Part shown: in pieces, positions 28,448 to 36,154 of the stretch
How the letters are laid out: every line of letters begins with the position of its first letter
Position numbering within the stretch: the stretch's first letter is position 1
Assembly (NCBI RefSeq): GCF_000374485.1
Contig: NZ_KB894501.1
Span: 96,405 to 160,404 of the forward strand
Direction: 5' to 3'
Length of the DNA: 64,000 nt
Source of the DNA: Algicola sagamiensis DSM 14643
GTDB taxonomy: Bacteria > Pseudomonadota > Gammaproteobacteria > Enterobacterales > Alteromonadaceae
The notes under the pieces: generated by a model
Databases searched by the model: none
What the model was told of the DNA's origin: nothing
Seen by the model: only the letters and a program-made list of their open reading frames with translations
Position numbers and translations under genes: made by a program

Positions 28448-29005
28448 TTGTTACAAATTGCTGAAAAACTACAGGCCTACTTAAAAAGAAAACAGGATGA
28501 GAACCGTCCTGCATATCGCATTGAAACACGCCGGGAACTCGAAGGACTGTTGAAGACATTCTGCCATCAGCGTAATTATCATGTAATAGAAACTGAAATT
28601 GTACTGAATGGCGGGATTAATTTAATCGTCAAAAGCGAGAAGCAATACCTGCTCATCTACGGTGAACGTTGGTCAAAGAAGAAGTTATTCCCAGAGGATA
28701 TTCAGAATGCGATTCAAAAAGGCTTGCAACTGGATATGCAACGTATCCTTTTTTTACACCAAGTCAAAAATATCCATGAATTAGAGTATTTTTCTAGAGA
28801 GGTTGACTGCCATTTTCTTCACCTATCCAAATTAAGAGAATATTTCGCGTATTCAGACATTCCTTTTGAACATGCATCTAAGGATATTCGTTGCCCAAAT
28901 TGTGGTGATATGATGAAACTCCTTGTTGGACAACACCACGTCAATCATCGTGCGATTTGGATTTGTCAACACTACCCATTCTGCTTAGGAAAACAACGTA
29001 TTTAA
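28448..29005 (+). CDS. Degenerate nuclease-fold protein with C-terminal topoisomerase-type zinc ribbon
   Basis: Not a recognised named gene. The N-terminal 120 residues look like a restriction-endonuclease (Mrr-like) fold: RRELEGLLKTFCHQRNYHVI, then GGINLIVKSEKQYLLIYGERW, where active Mrr domains have a GxD and a Q/E-x-K. Here Asp is Asn and the Lys is missing. The C-terminus has four cysteines, CPNC and CQHYPFC, in the topoisomerase I zinc-ribbon pattern. Start is uncertain: TTG 28448 follows GGGAGGG at good spacing, while GTG 28424 is in frame upstream. Confidence 0.7.
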   Translation: MLQIAEKLQAYLKRKQDENRPAYRIETRRELEGLLKTFCHQRNYHVIETEIVLNGGINLIVKSEKQYLLIYGERWSKKKLFPEDIQNAIQKGLQLDMQRILFLHQVKNIHELEYFSREVDCHFLHLSKLREYFAYSDIPFEHASKDIRCPNCGDMMKLLVGQHHVNHRAIWICQHYPFCLGKQRI

Positions 29006-29403
29006 TTTAACGAACTTAATTTAACGAGCAAGTATATGCTTGAAAAATAAACTTTAAGTACTCATCTTTGTAAATTGTTTGTATAAATTCGTAATCAAGA
29101 TTAAAGTTTCTTACACAGTCATCATGATGACTGACAGCCGTTCAGTTGTTCCAAAAAATAATAAATCAATCAATGGTGAGCTGAAGCCAGTTCCGATTTG
29201 TCGTCACTTCAAGTCTTACCAATATTGAGCGCTCATCAGTGAAGGTGAGCTTTCCGTGCTTCGTTTTCTTTTCTGTTATGGTGCCTGGAGGTGGTGTGAG
29301 TGAGGCCAACGTTGTTTCTCCTGAAAAGTAGTGTCATCGTCAAAGAGGCATGAAAGTCTGACTTTCAGATGAACGCTTTTCCGATAACAATGGGAGAAGC
29401 AAT
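29006..29403. other. Intergenic region upstream of the acetylesterase-like gene
   Basis: The 398-base gap begins with a short direct repeat (AATTTAACGA twice at about 29004-29026). Nothing else was recognised; no convincing reading frame, RNA or promoter was found. Confidence 0.5.
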
Positions 29404-30813
29404 ATGAAACGAGTATTGATTTGCAGCCTATGCAGTATGATACCTTGGGCGACGCAAGCTTACGATGATGGTTACCTGCCATTTTGGAAAACAGCATTAA
29501 ATTTGGTTTCCCCGCCTGTCGCGGATCGACCAGTTGAGGATCGTGAGCGACTTGGACCTTATCCACTTTTGACAAACCCAACATCCTTTGAAGATGGTTT
29601 TCAGCCAGGAAAATACGGGTTATGGCAGGGGATCACACTTGATGAAGCTTCAACGGGAGCAAAGTGTGGCAATGGGACACCGTATAAATTCTTCGTTAAC
29701 CGAGTCGCAGATAATAATAATTATCTGATCTACCTTGAAGGTGGTGGTGCCTGCTGGGATTATGATAGTTGCACTGGTCAAACCGGGATCCGAGGGGCAA
29801 GAAACCCCAATGGTATTCCAGATGATTATATGCGAAAACTGGAGTCTTCTTTGGTTTCGCCATTTGTATTTCGCTTGCATTATGCAGATCATCCACAGCC
29901 ACAAGATTGGAATTTGGTCTATGTACCATATTGTACCGGAGATGTTTATTCTGGTGATAAAACAGCAGTTTATGAATCCCCTGAGTCTAATGTTGAGCCA
30001 CTGACTTGGCATCATAATGGTTTTAAAAATATGAGAGCAGTGACGGCATGGCTCAGAGAAAACATGCAGCAGCCAACACGAATGATGATGACTGGTTGCA
30101 GTGCTGGTGGGACAGGCTCACTTGTGAATTATCACTTGATGAGACGTGATCTCTCACCAACAAGCCGTGCTTATTTACTCAATGATTCGGGGCCGATTTA
30201 TCATGCCAGAATGGGATCAGATCAACCCAGTGTTCCACTACATACCAAGATCAAAGAAGCTTGGGGACTGGATAAGGTGATTGATACTGTCGGTGCAGAT
30301 ATTAGTGGATTTGATCGTGATGACTTGGGAACGGTAAATGGCGCCCTGGCGATGCACTGGCCAGAAGACAGAATGGCACATGTTCAGTTTATGAAAGACT
30401 TGAATTACTCAAGCTATTCTTATGAACGTTTTTACGATGAAATCAATCATGAGCCAGACAAACTCAAAAAGTGGGCGAAAATTCATGAGAAGTGGGATAA
30501 GGATGCGAGAAATTTGGCGAGTTCATTAGATGAATACGCAAATTTTGCTTATTACTTGCCACAGTTTCGAGATCTCAATGAATCTCATTGTGCGACGATT
30601 GTCGAATTTCATGGCGGGGATATTCAGACACAAGGAATGGAGCTGAGTCAGTTTATTGATGACTTGGTTGATGATAGAAAACCTTTAAATAGTTATCTTG
30701 AGGAAGATCCAGAGGCAGATTACAGTAAAGGAGCAAACCTGTTTTATTTATTGTTGAACAAAGTACTGGATGCACCCTCATCAACAAACCCACGTAATCA
30801 GGAAGCGGATTAG
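29404..30813 (+). CDS. Exported pectin-acetylesterase-family hydrolase
   Basis: Serine hydrolase of the PAE/Notum group. The 469 residues have a signal peptide to about 19 and the PAE landmarks NYLIYLEGGGACWDYDSC, VYVPYCTGDVYSG and the nucleophile elbow GCSAGG (Ser233). A possible catalytic His is in the late EFHGGDIQTQG region. Bacterial members act on acetylated polysaccharides or other esters; the substrate cannot be read from sequence. Acidic C-terminal tail. Single-gene unit. Confidence 0.82.
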   Translation: MKRVLICSLCSMIPWATQAYDDGYLPFWKTALNLVSPPVADRPVEDRERLGPYPLLTNPTSFEDGFQPGKYGLWQGITLDEASTGAKCGNGTPYKFFVNRVADNNNYLIYLEGGGACWDYDSCTGQTGIRGARNPNGIPDDYMRKLESSLVSPFVFRLHYADHPQPQDWNLVYVPYCTGDVYSGDKTAVYESPESNVEPLTWHHNGFKNMRAVTAWLRENMQQPTRMMMTGCSAGGTGSLVNYHLMRRDLSPTSRAYLLNDSGPIYHARMGSDQPSVPLHTKIKEAWGLDKVIDTVGADISGFDRDDLGTVNGALAMHWPEDRMAHVQFMKDLNYSSYSYERFYDEINHEPDKLKKWAKIHEKWDKDARNLASSLDEYANFAYYLPQFRDLNESHCATIVEFHGGDIQTQGMELSQFIDDLVDDRKPLNSYLEEDPEADYSKGANLFYLLLNKVLDAPSSTNPRNQEAD

Positions 30814-30856
30814 TTAGTTATTGTGGGAGATAACCTCTCCCGCAAAGAAATAAAAG

Positions 30857-31123
30857 TTATGTGGAATAGAGGCCAAGTTCTTTTTTTGCGAATTGCTCAA
30901 ACGCATTAAAATCTCCAAGATAGTGCTCATCAATAAAAATCTGAGGAATACTTTCTATTTTTTTACCTGCGCTTTTTTCTATGTCTCGCTTAGACACGTT
31001 ATCTTTTTGAACATCGACATATTTAAAGTCAAAGTCGTCTCGTTCGTTTTTGAGTCGTTCTGCGATTTCTTTTGCGCGTTTGCATGTTGGGCAGCCCGCA
31101 ATGCCAAAAATAACGGTATACAT
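30857..31123 (-). CDS. grxA: Glutaredoxin (GrxA-like)
   Basis: Small cytoplasmic thiol-disulphide oxidoreductase using glutathione. From ATG 31123 it has 88 residues: MYTVIFGIAGCPTCKRAKEI, with active site CPTC rather than the commoner CPYC, the cis-proline segment SIPQIFIDEHYLGDF and a C-terminal helix. AAAGGAA sits upstream of this start; an in-frame extension to 31240 has no family similarity and was rejected. Confidence 0.9.
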   Translation of the reverse strand: MYTVIFGIAGCPTCKRAKEIAERLKNERDDFDFKYVDVQKDNVSKRDIEKSAGKKIESIPQIFIDEHYLGDFNAFEQFAKKELGLYST

Positions 31124-31464
31124 ACATTTTTCCTTTCGACGACTTTCTTTTATTATTCCGAAAATAAGCTGACTTTGACAATAAATCAATTCTATTTTCC
31201 TAATCTTTAAAAATAATGAATATCGTTGATTGGTTGACATTGAGCTGTGGCGGGTAGAGCGAAGGGTTTTTATTCTGAAGTCGTCTATCGTTTATTCAAT
31301 GTATACAAAATATATGCATTTTTTAACTTGCATTCATTTTGATACCCTATGTATACTGGAGATGGTCTGAAGGAATGGATAAGAAAGAGGGTATTAAATT
31401 GACAAGATACGCTCTGGCTGATCAAAGCAGGTCCAAGTAAAACGGGTCACATAAGTGGGATATT
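31124..31464. other. Regulatory gap between grxA and the first XRE gene
   Basis: This AT-rich 341-base gap between divergent genes carries two GTATAC hexamers 50 bases apart (31301-31306 and 31351-31356), both preceded by AT. The same hexamer recurs in the divergent gap at the other end of the island (34749, 34867). No gene was seen. Confidence 0.5.
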
Positions 31465-31917
31465 ATGGCTGATATAAAAGCACCAGTTTGGGCTGAACCA
31501 ACATTAAAAATCATGGAAGAAAAGGGAGTAAAAAAATCTCATCTTCTCCCTGTACTTAATGTCACAACAAGAGGTGCGATTGGTCATTATTTCCGCGGTC
31601 GTGTCGACTTGTCAGCGACGCAACTCAAAAACCTTTCCGAATTTCTTGAAGTCCCAGTGAGTGCTCTATTTGGGGAGCAAACCACAACCCGAACCGTTTC
31701 ATCTGATGCAATTGCTTTAACAAAGTCGCTGCGATTATTAGCAGCAATACGTCCAATAGATGATAAAGATCTGGATTATTTCTTTAAAATATATAATGCG
31801 CTAGGCCCGGAAGAAATCGTCGCCATCCAACATTCACTCTCCACAGCAGATGGGCTTGGGGAACTCTCCGAGAAAGTACTCAACCTCATCAATCAGATTA
31901 AAGAGAAGTCGGTTTAG
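31465..31917 (+). CDS. XRE-family HTH regulator
   Basis: The 150 residues begin with an XRE-type HTH at about 10-65 (EEKGVKKSHLLPVLNVTTRG, followed by AIGHYFRGRVDLSATQLKNLSEFLEVPVSALFG split over the third to fifth helices). A helical C-terminal part without recognised ligand domain follows. It converges on the membrane cluster, its 3' end overlapping that of the last membrane gene by 20 bases. It is the left flank of the accessory island and may control it. Confidence 0.72.
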   Translation: MADIKAPVWAEPTLKIMEEKGVKKSHLLPVLNVTTRGAIGHYFRGRVDLSATQLKNLSEFLEVPVSALFGEQTTTRTVSSDAIALTKSLRLLAAIRPIDDKDLDYFFKIYNALGPEEIVAIQHSLSTADGLGELSEKVLNLINQIKEKSV

Positions 31918-32485
31918 TTTCTTCAAATGAATCTCTATATTTTATCAATACCTTACATAAGAAGCCTGATAAAGTAAAAACGATAATGATATTTAGTGTA
32001 ATGTTGGTGACGTTGTAAAGTTCAATTAGGATATTCGTCTCAAGTACTAACCTATCAATTAAACGAGCTCCCTGCATTAAAATCAAAAAATTAGCCATCA
32101 AGCAAAAGAATTTGGAAATTGGATGTAACGGCATACCAATCATTCGATGACTCACTAAATATGACAACACATAACAACAATAAATGAATGCACATAGTGT
32201 ATAAAAAATACAAGCTCTTGATCCTTTGGGAATATCTATTGCGTTAAAAGTTGCAGCTATAAAAGAAAACATAAGGAAAAAGAATGTATGAATTAATAGA
32301 TTGATAGCCGCTGTTGTTATTTCTGGTGTCGTATGAAGGCTTTTTGTCTTCCATAATCCATATAGTCGATCTTTATACAAGAAAAGAAATATTACTGTGA
32401 GTGCCAAAACAATCGAGTTGGCAACGGTATCAATGATGGTGCTCGCTTGGTATAGACTATGAGCGATCTGAGAAAATATGCTCAC
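31898..32485 (-). CDS. Island membrane protein A3 (five predicted membrane segments)
   Basis: Unknown function. The 195 residues have hydrophobic segments at about 20-38, 60-80, 92-112, 125-145 and 158-178. It shares the motif PLHxxxxxC, then FLIxxQxxRxxDRL and T(N/D)xL with two other proteins of this cluster (32789-33355 and 34089-34643), plus an N-terminal LWKTK. The start overlaps the upstream B-type gene by four bases, so it is coupled. Its 3' end overlaps the XRE gene. No known family was recognised. Confidence 0.72.
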   Translation of the reverse strand: MSIFSQIAHSLYQASTIIDTVANSIVLALTVIFLFLYKDRLYGLWKTKSLHTTPEITTAAINLLIHTFFFLMFSFIAATFNAIDIPKGSRACIFYTLCAFIYCCYVLSYLVSHRMIGMPLHPISKFFCLMANFLILMQGARLIDRLVLETNILIELYNVTNITLNIIIVFTLSGFLCKVLIKYRDSFEETKPTSL

Positions 32486-32805
32486 GAGCCGTTTTCCTTT
32501 GCAATAATTTCTTTCCCTTGTTTAAGAAGCTTTTCATCTAACGCATTTAGTTCTAGGACCTTCGTCACTACATCTACTTCAGTCTTTTGATTTAATATGG
32601 CACGTTGAATTGCTAAGCGCATCAGCTCATTTGAGAAGGTACCGATTTGTACTACGTTGCTTTCTGTGGGAGTTTTAAGTGAGCCAACTGACTCATTGGG
32701 TTCGACTTGCGAGTGTGGATTGTAGTGAAAGCCATAAACGGTAAACAATATCCCAAAGAAACAACAAAAGAGCTGGACTGCCAGAAAGTTATTGTAGACG
32801 TCCAT
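32482..32805 (-). CDS. Island small membrane protein B2
   Basis: Unknown function. The 107 residues have one N-terminal membrane segment (about 8-27), a polar linker and a charged C-terminal helix region. The C-terminal 55 residues, beginning ELMRLAIQRAILNQKTEV and ending LDEKLLKQGKEII, match the B1 protein at 33782-34096. Its start overlaps the A2 gene by 17 bases and its stop overlaps A3 by four, so three genes are coupled. Confidence 0.7.
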   Translation of the reverse strand: MDVYNNFLAVQLFCCFFGILFTVYGFHYNPHSQVEPNESVGSLKTPTESNVVQIGTFSNELMRLAIQRAILNQKTEVDVVTKVLELNALDEKLLKQGKEIIAKENGS

Positions 32806-33355
32806 AGTCTTTATTTTCCTTTTTTATTTGGTGAGCAGCAAACATGACATATGTGAATGAAAATATGATAGTTAAGATTATTAAAGCATTTGCTAAGTAA
32901 TTAGATAGAAAGTAAAAGAAAGATAGAATGTCAGTTTTTACTATCAAGCGATCAGTAAATCTAGCTACTTGGACAAAAATAAGAAAAGTCCCAATGATAC
33001 AGCACATTTTAGCCATGGAGTGTAAGGGAATTTTTAATAATGAATGAATTTGAATATGGGAATATATATAAGCTAAGAATATTATTGAGTTAGAAGTATA
33101 GAACAAACACCACCTAGATTCTTGAGACATATCAAGTAAATATAGACTACTTTTTACATAAGAGAACAGTAAAAAAAATAACAAGTTGAGAGCTAAACAG
33201 GTACTCATTGAAGATAAAGTTGAGTGTTTCTTAAAGTTCTTGGTCTTCCATAATTGCACATACTCAGATTTAAAATAATATACAAAAAGTAATATGCTGA
33301 TAAAAAGAGTAATATTTAAGCTGGTATCTATTAAATCAATTAATCCCTTATCCAT
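32789..33355 (-). CDS. Island membrane protein A2 (five predicted membrane segments)
   Basis: Paralogue of A1 and A3. The 188 residues have LWKTKNF after the first membrane segment, LLDMSQESRWCLFYT before the third, and PLHSMAKMCCIIGTFLIFVQ followed by VARFTDRLIVKTDIL. These residues are the ones conserved among the three copies; the rest is divergent, so the duplication is old or fast-evolving. Codons are very AT-rich. GGAAAAGAAATGG lies before the start. Confidence 0.72.
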   Translation of the reverse strand: MDKGLIDLIDTSLNITLFISILLFVYYFKSEYVQLWKTKNFKKHSTLSSMSTCLALNLLFFLLFSYVKSSLYLLDMSQESRWCLFYTSNSIIFLAYIYSHIQIHSLLKIPLHSMAKMCCIIGTFLIFVQVARFTDRLIVKTDILSFFYFLSNYLANALIILTIIFSFTYVMFAAHQIKKENKDYGRLQ

Positions 33356-33781
33356 TTCTTTTCCTTGTAAAGTACACTAAATGATAAATCTAGTGTGAAT
33401 CTAATCAACCATATCACCTGGGAAGGCGTCAACTTTTAAACTAGGTTGAGAACTATAGGTACTCATTCTACGAGTTTTTATATTACCAAAAGCTTTGCTT
33501 TTTACTCCCCCAATAATTCTATGGTAAAAGTTTTCTTGTAATATTGTTGGGCATTGTAAACTTGAGTGAGCCTTATTTTTAGCTAAAATACCAAAAGAAA
33601 GTTGTGCTAACAAAAATTTCATTCTCATTTATAACTTATATTTTCTATTTCTGATCGGTATGTTAGCAACAGCAGACATGGTATAAAATAGAACTTTTGT
33701 ATTAAAAAATAGTTCTGAAAATACTTTAAAACTATTCTTAGAATAACAACTAGCTAATGAGAAAAGTATTATTTTATCTGT
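33356..33781. other. AT-rich gap within the membrane-protein cluster
   Basis: The 426-base gap separates the A1-B1 pair from the A2-B2-A3 group. It contains a 75-codon leftward frame (33401-33628) with a hydrophobic N-terminus but no ribosome-binding site; I do not call it a gene. It may hold the promoter of the A2-B2-A3 group or remains of a decayed gene. Confidence 0.5.
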
Positions 33782-34096
33782 TCAATCCTGGCCCTTATTC
33801 CGACTCTCAATCAACTTCTCCCCTTGTTTCAAGAGCTGTTTATCTAGTCGATGGATCTCCATCACTTGTGTGGCGACATTTTGTTCCTGCTCGGCCTTTG
33901 CTCGTCGAATCGCAATTTGTCTCAATTCTTGAGCCAATGTGAGTGAAGCGACAGTTTTCTTTTGCCCCTGATTTTCTTGGTGATTGATATTTTCTTTCTT
34001 GGGAAGTCGTAGCAGAGACCATGTCATCAACATGGCGATCATCAATGCCAAAAAGATTGCCCACAGGAAATTGATATAAGTGCTCACATCATTCAT
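33782..34096 (-). CDS. Island small membrane protein B1
   Basis: Paralogue of B2. The 104 residues have one membrane segment (about 8-28), a linker rich in Asn, Gln and Lys, and the conserved C-terminus ELRQIAIRRAKAEQEQNV leading to LDKQLLKQGEKLIES. It overlaps the A1 gene by eight bases. The pairing A-then-B with overlap is seen twice, which argues the two proteins work together. Confidence 0.72.
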   Translation of the reverse strand: MNDVSTYINFLWAIFLALMIAMLMTWSLLRLPKKENINHQENQGQKKTVASLTLAQELRQIAIRRAKAEQEQNVATQVMEIHRLDKQLLKQGEKLIESRNKGQD

Positions 34097-34643
34097 GGCT
34101 TACTTCCTGTTTTCGTTTCCTCTGATGCAGTATTTCTAACACAACATACCCATTTAAAAAGCCCATGACAATGAAATCTGCAAGAAAACCGCTCCAACGA
34201 TGAAAGTCGGCAAGGACGTTGGTTTCTAAAATCAATCGGTCAATAAATCGGATGAGTTGGACCACAATCAAAAAACAGCCAACCAAACAACTGATACCAG
34301 TCAATGGGTGAAGTGGAAATTTAAACTTGATATGAAAGATAAAAAAGCTGGTGACATAGGCCAATAATAGTACAGTGTTGATTGTGTAATATAAACACAG
34401 CTTCGAGTTTTTGGTCATGTCTAATTCATATAAGAATGCGGTTGCGATTGAAAATATGTAATAGAAAGCCAATGTGATGAGAAGGCAAAAGCTCACCGTT
34501 GTTAGGGATGGGTTGGCTGAAAAGTCTCTCAATTGAAGTGATTTTATATGCTCTTTTCCGAGTGAAAAAAAGTAAATCATTGTCACGAATAAGAGTGCTC
34601 GATTTAAATATAAATCAAAAAAGGTTAGTAAATCATTGGCCAT
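34089..34643 (-). CDS. Island membrane protein A1 (five predicted membrane segments)
   Basis: Paralogue of A2 and A3. From ATG 34643 it has 184 residues; this start is chosen because MANDLLTFFDLYLNRALLF aligns with the start of A2, whereas the in-frame extension to 34709 does not. Conserved residues: LDMTKNSKLCLYYT, FPLHPLTGISCLVGCFLIVVQ and IRFIDRLILETNVL. It is divergently transcribed from the pseudo-exonuclease gene across a 277-base gap. Confidence 0.72.
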   Translation of the reverse strand: MANDLLTFFDLYLNRALLFVTMIYFFSLGKEHIKSLQLRDFSANPSLTTVSFCLLITLAFYYIFSIATAFLYELDMTKNSKLCLYYTINTVLLLAYVTSFFIFHIKFKFPLHPLTGISCLVGCFLIVVQLIRFIDRLILETNVLADFHRWSGFLADFIVMGFLNGYVVLEILHQRKRKQEVSHE

Positions 34644-34920
34644 ATTCCATTCAGTGCGAGATGCACGATTGCTCCTGTTATGGTTAAGAAATAAGAGACA
34701 TTTATCCAATTGTACTTTTGTAATTTAAATCAGGAATTTACCATGACTGTATACATAGAGTTATCCATCCTTATTCTTAAAATAAAGGGCGATCTTGTCT
34801 TTATCACTGGTACTAATGTCTTGTTTTATTGTAGTGCATAGTATTTATCAACTTTTTATGTTGAATGTATACTATTAATATACTAATCTGCACTCATTAA
34901 CTGATTTGTTTAGGGAAATT

Positions 34921-35772
34921 ATGATGAGTACAGGGCTGAATGGACATCGTATGAGCGCAATGACAGTATCTCGTAAAGCACTACAAAAATTCTTATCGTT
35001 GTTTACTGGAACATCATCACAGATGAATTCGTATGTTTATGAGCTTGCAAACCAAAGACAACAAAACCTTTTGCAAACTCAAAATGGAGAGTGGGGAACC
35101 TTCATCTGCCCATCGGAAGCGAACTCCCCCTTCGATGCTCGGTTATTATTTGAATCAGTGGAGCAGTTATCAACAGACAACGGTATGCCACTTGGTGTGA
35201 TCACCGCTTGTCGAGTTCATGAACTGATTAAAAAAGAAGGGCAAACCGTGCTGAGCGCACGATATCAGTACTTACTCAAATTACTCAATGAATTAAAAAC
35301 AGGGAACCCACAACGACAATTGGGTTTTAAGCATGCCTGGGAGCAAAAACAAAAGCCAATTGCCAGAAAGTTATATCAGTCAATCCGAGAGTGTGAATTG
35401 GAAATGCCTCGTTTTATATATGGTGATTCACGATGCCGTTATGGTGGGTTTATGGAGCATATTACTGGACATTCTGGTCTAACGATAAGTTGCCCATGGC
35501 AGTCGAGTCACCACTTAAACTTTGTGTCCTATGGTTTTGTTCGCCCTGAATTGATCACACAATGCCAATTTAATATGTGGATCACAGGTGTGCCTGAGTG
35601 GGAGTTATGCAGTTATGATCCCAGGCATCTAGCTCACCCTCTTCATATGATGACACTTTTCCGTGATGAGGAAAAAATGGCACTATTCGAGAAAGAAATC
35701 CCACGTTTTTTGCAAGAAATGACAGATGCGTGTCAGTCATCTCTTGATATGACCACCGAAACGAAACAGTAG
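34921..35772 (+). CDS. YqaJ/lambda-exonuclease-fold protein lacking catalytic residues
   Basis: The 283 residues follow the YqaJ alignment throughout: LGVITACRVHEL (compare TASRI), the helix WEQKQKPIARKLYQ (compare WGxxxEPxAR), and QCQFNMWITGVPEWELCSYDPR, which is close to the family's QxQxxMWVTGxxxxxFxSYDPR. The catalytic stretch that reads DGL...GLELKCP in lambda exonuclease reads GGF...GLTISCPW here. Asp, Glu and Lys are thus Gly, Thr and Ser, and the helix Glu is Lys. The start could be 34921 or 34924, after AGGGAAATT. A small XRE gene follows. Confidence 0.7.
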   Translation: MMSTGLNGHRMSAMTVSRKALQKFLSLFTGTSSQMNSYVYELANQRQQNLLQTQNGEWGTFICPSEANSPFDARLLFESVEQLSTDNGMPLGVITACRVHELIKKEGQTVLSARYQYLLKLLNELKTGNPQRQLGFKHAWEQKQKPIARKLYQSIRECELEMPRFIYGDSRCRYGGFMEHITGHSGLTISCPWQSSHHLNFVSYGFVRPELITQCQFNMWITGVPEWELCSYDPRHLAHPLHMMTLFRDEEKMALFEKEIPRFLQEMTDACQSSLDMTTETKQ

Positions 35773-35790
35773 AAAAAGAGAATTGGAAAG

Positions 35791-36087
35791 ATGAACAAAA
35801 ATGGAATCGACCTCATGCACATTGAAAAGCCAATGACCATTAATTTTAGAACCGTCAAAGCAGATGAAAACCGTCGGCTGACATCTTGGTTAAAATCGAA
35901 AAGAAAGGAGCGTGGCCATACGATGCGATCACTTGCTGAAAAATTGGGGATGCAACACTCTTTTATCGGTAAGGTTGAAAAACAGGAACGACGATTGGAT
36001 GTTGTTGAGTTTATACGGTATTGCAATGCACTTGAAATTGACCCAATGGAAGGGGTTCGTCAGCTGCAAAGTGATGGGTTTCTATAA
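35791..36087 (+). CDS. Small XRE-family HTH protein
   Basis: The 98 residues consist of a short N-terminal arm and a complete XRE HTH: LTSWLKSKRKERGHTMRSLA, then EKLGMQHSFIGKVEKQERRL and a final helix in EFIRYCNALEIDP. It lies 18 bases after the YqaJ-fold gene and is probably co-transcribed with it. It is a candidate regulator of the divergent promoter region at 34644-34920. Family membership is clear, the target is inferred. Confidence 0.8.
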   Translation: MNKNGIDLMHIEKPMTINFRTVKADENRRLTSWLKSKRKERGHTMRSLAEKLGMQHSFIGKVEKQERRLDVVEFIRYCNALEIDPMEGVRQLQSDGFL

Positions 36088-36154
36088 CCGATGCTTCAGA
36101 GAACAATCAATGGATGATGGGCTGTTTTTAAGGTTATACAGCCTGTTATTCAAC

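Larger units (their letters stand above)
31250..36100. other. AT-rich accessory island with paralogous membrane proteins and pseudo-exonuclease
   Basis: Bounded by grxA on the left and a histidine kinase gene on the right. It contains an XRE regulator, five leftward membrane genes in paralogous A/B pairs, one doubtful small ORF, a YqaJ-fold protein and a second XRE regulator. No integrase, transposase or attachment repeats were recognised, so mobility is inferred only from composition and gene type. Boundaries are approximate. Confidence 0.5.

Noticed and set aside
31124..31240. N-terminal extension of glutaredoxin
   Set aside because: The extension is unlike any glutaredoxin, and ATG 31123 has a ribosome-binding site and the family's MYTVxF start.
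33401..33628. 75-codon leftward frame inside the membrane cluster with a hydrophobic start
   Set aside because: No ribosome-binding site and no similarity to the A or B proteins; it could be a decayed gene, but the evidence is too weak for a CDS call.
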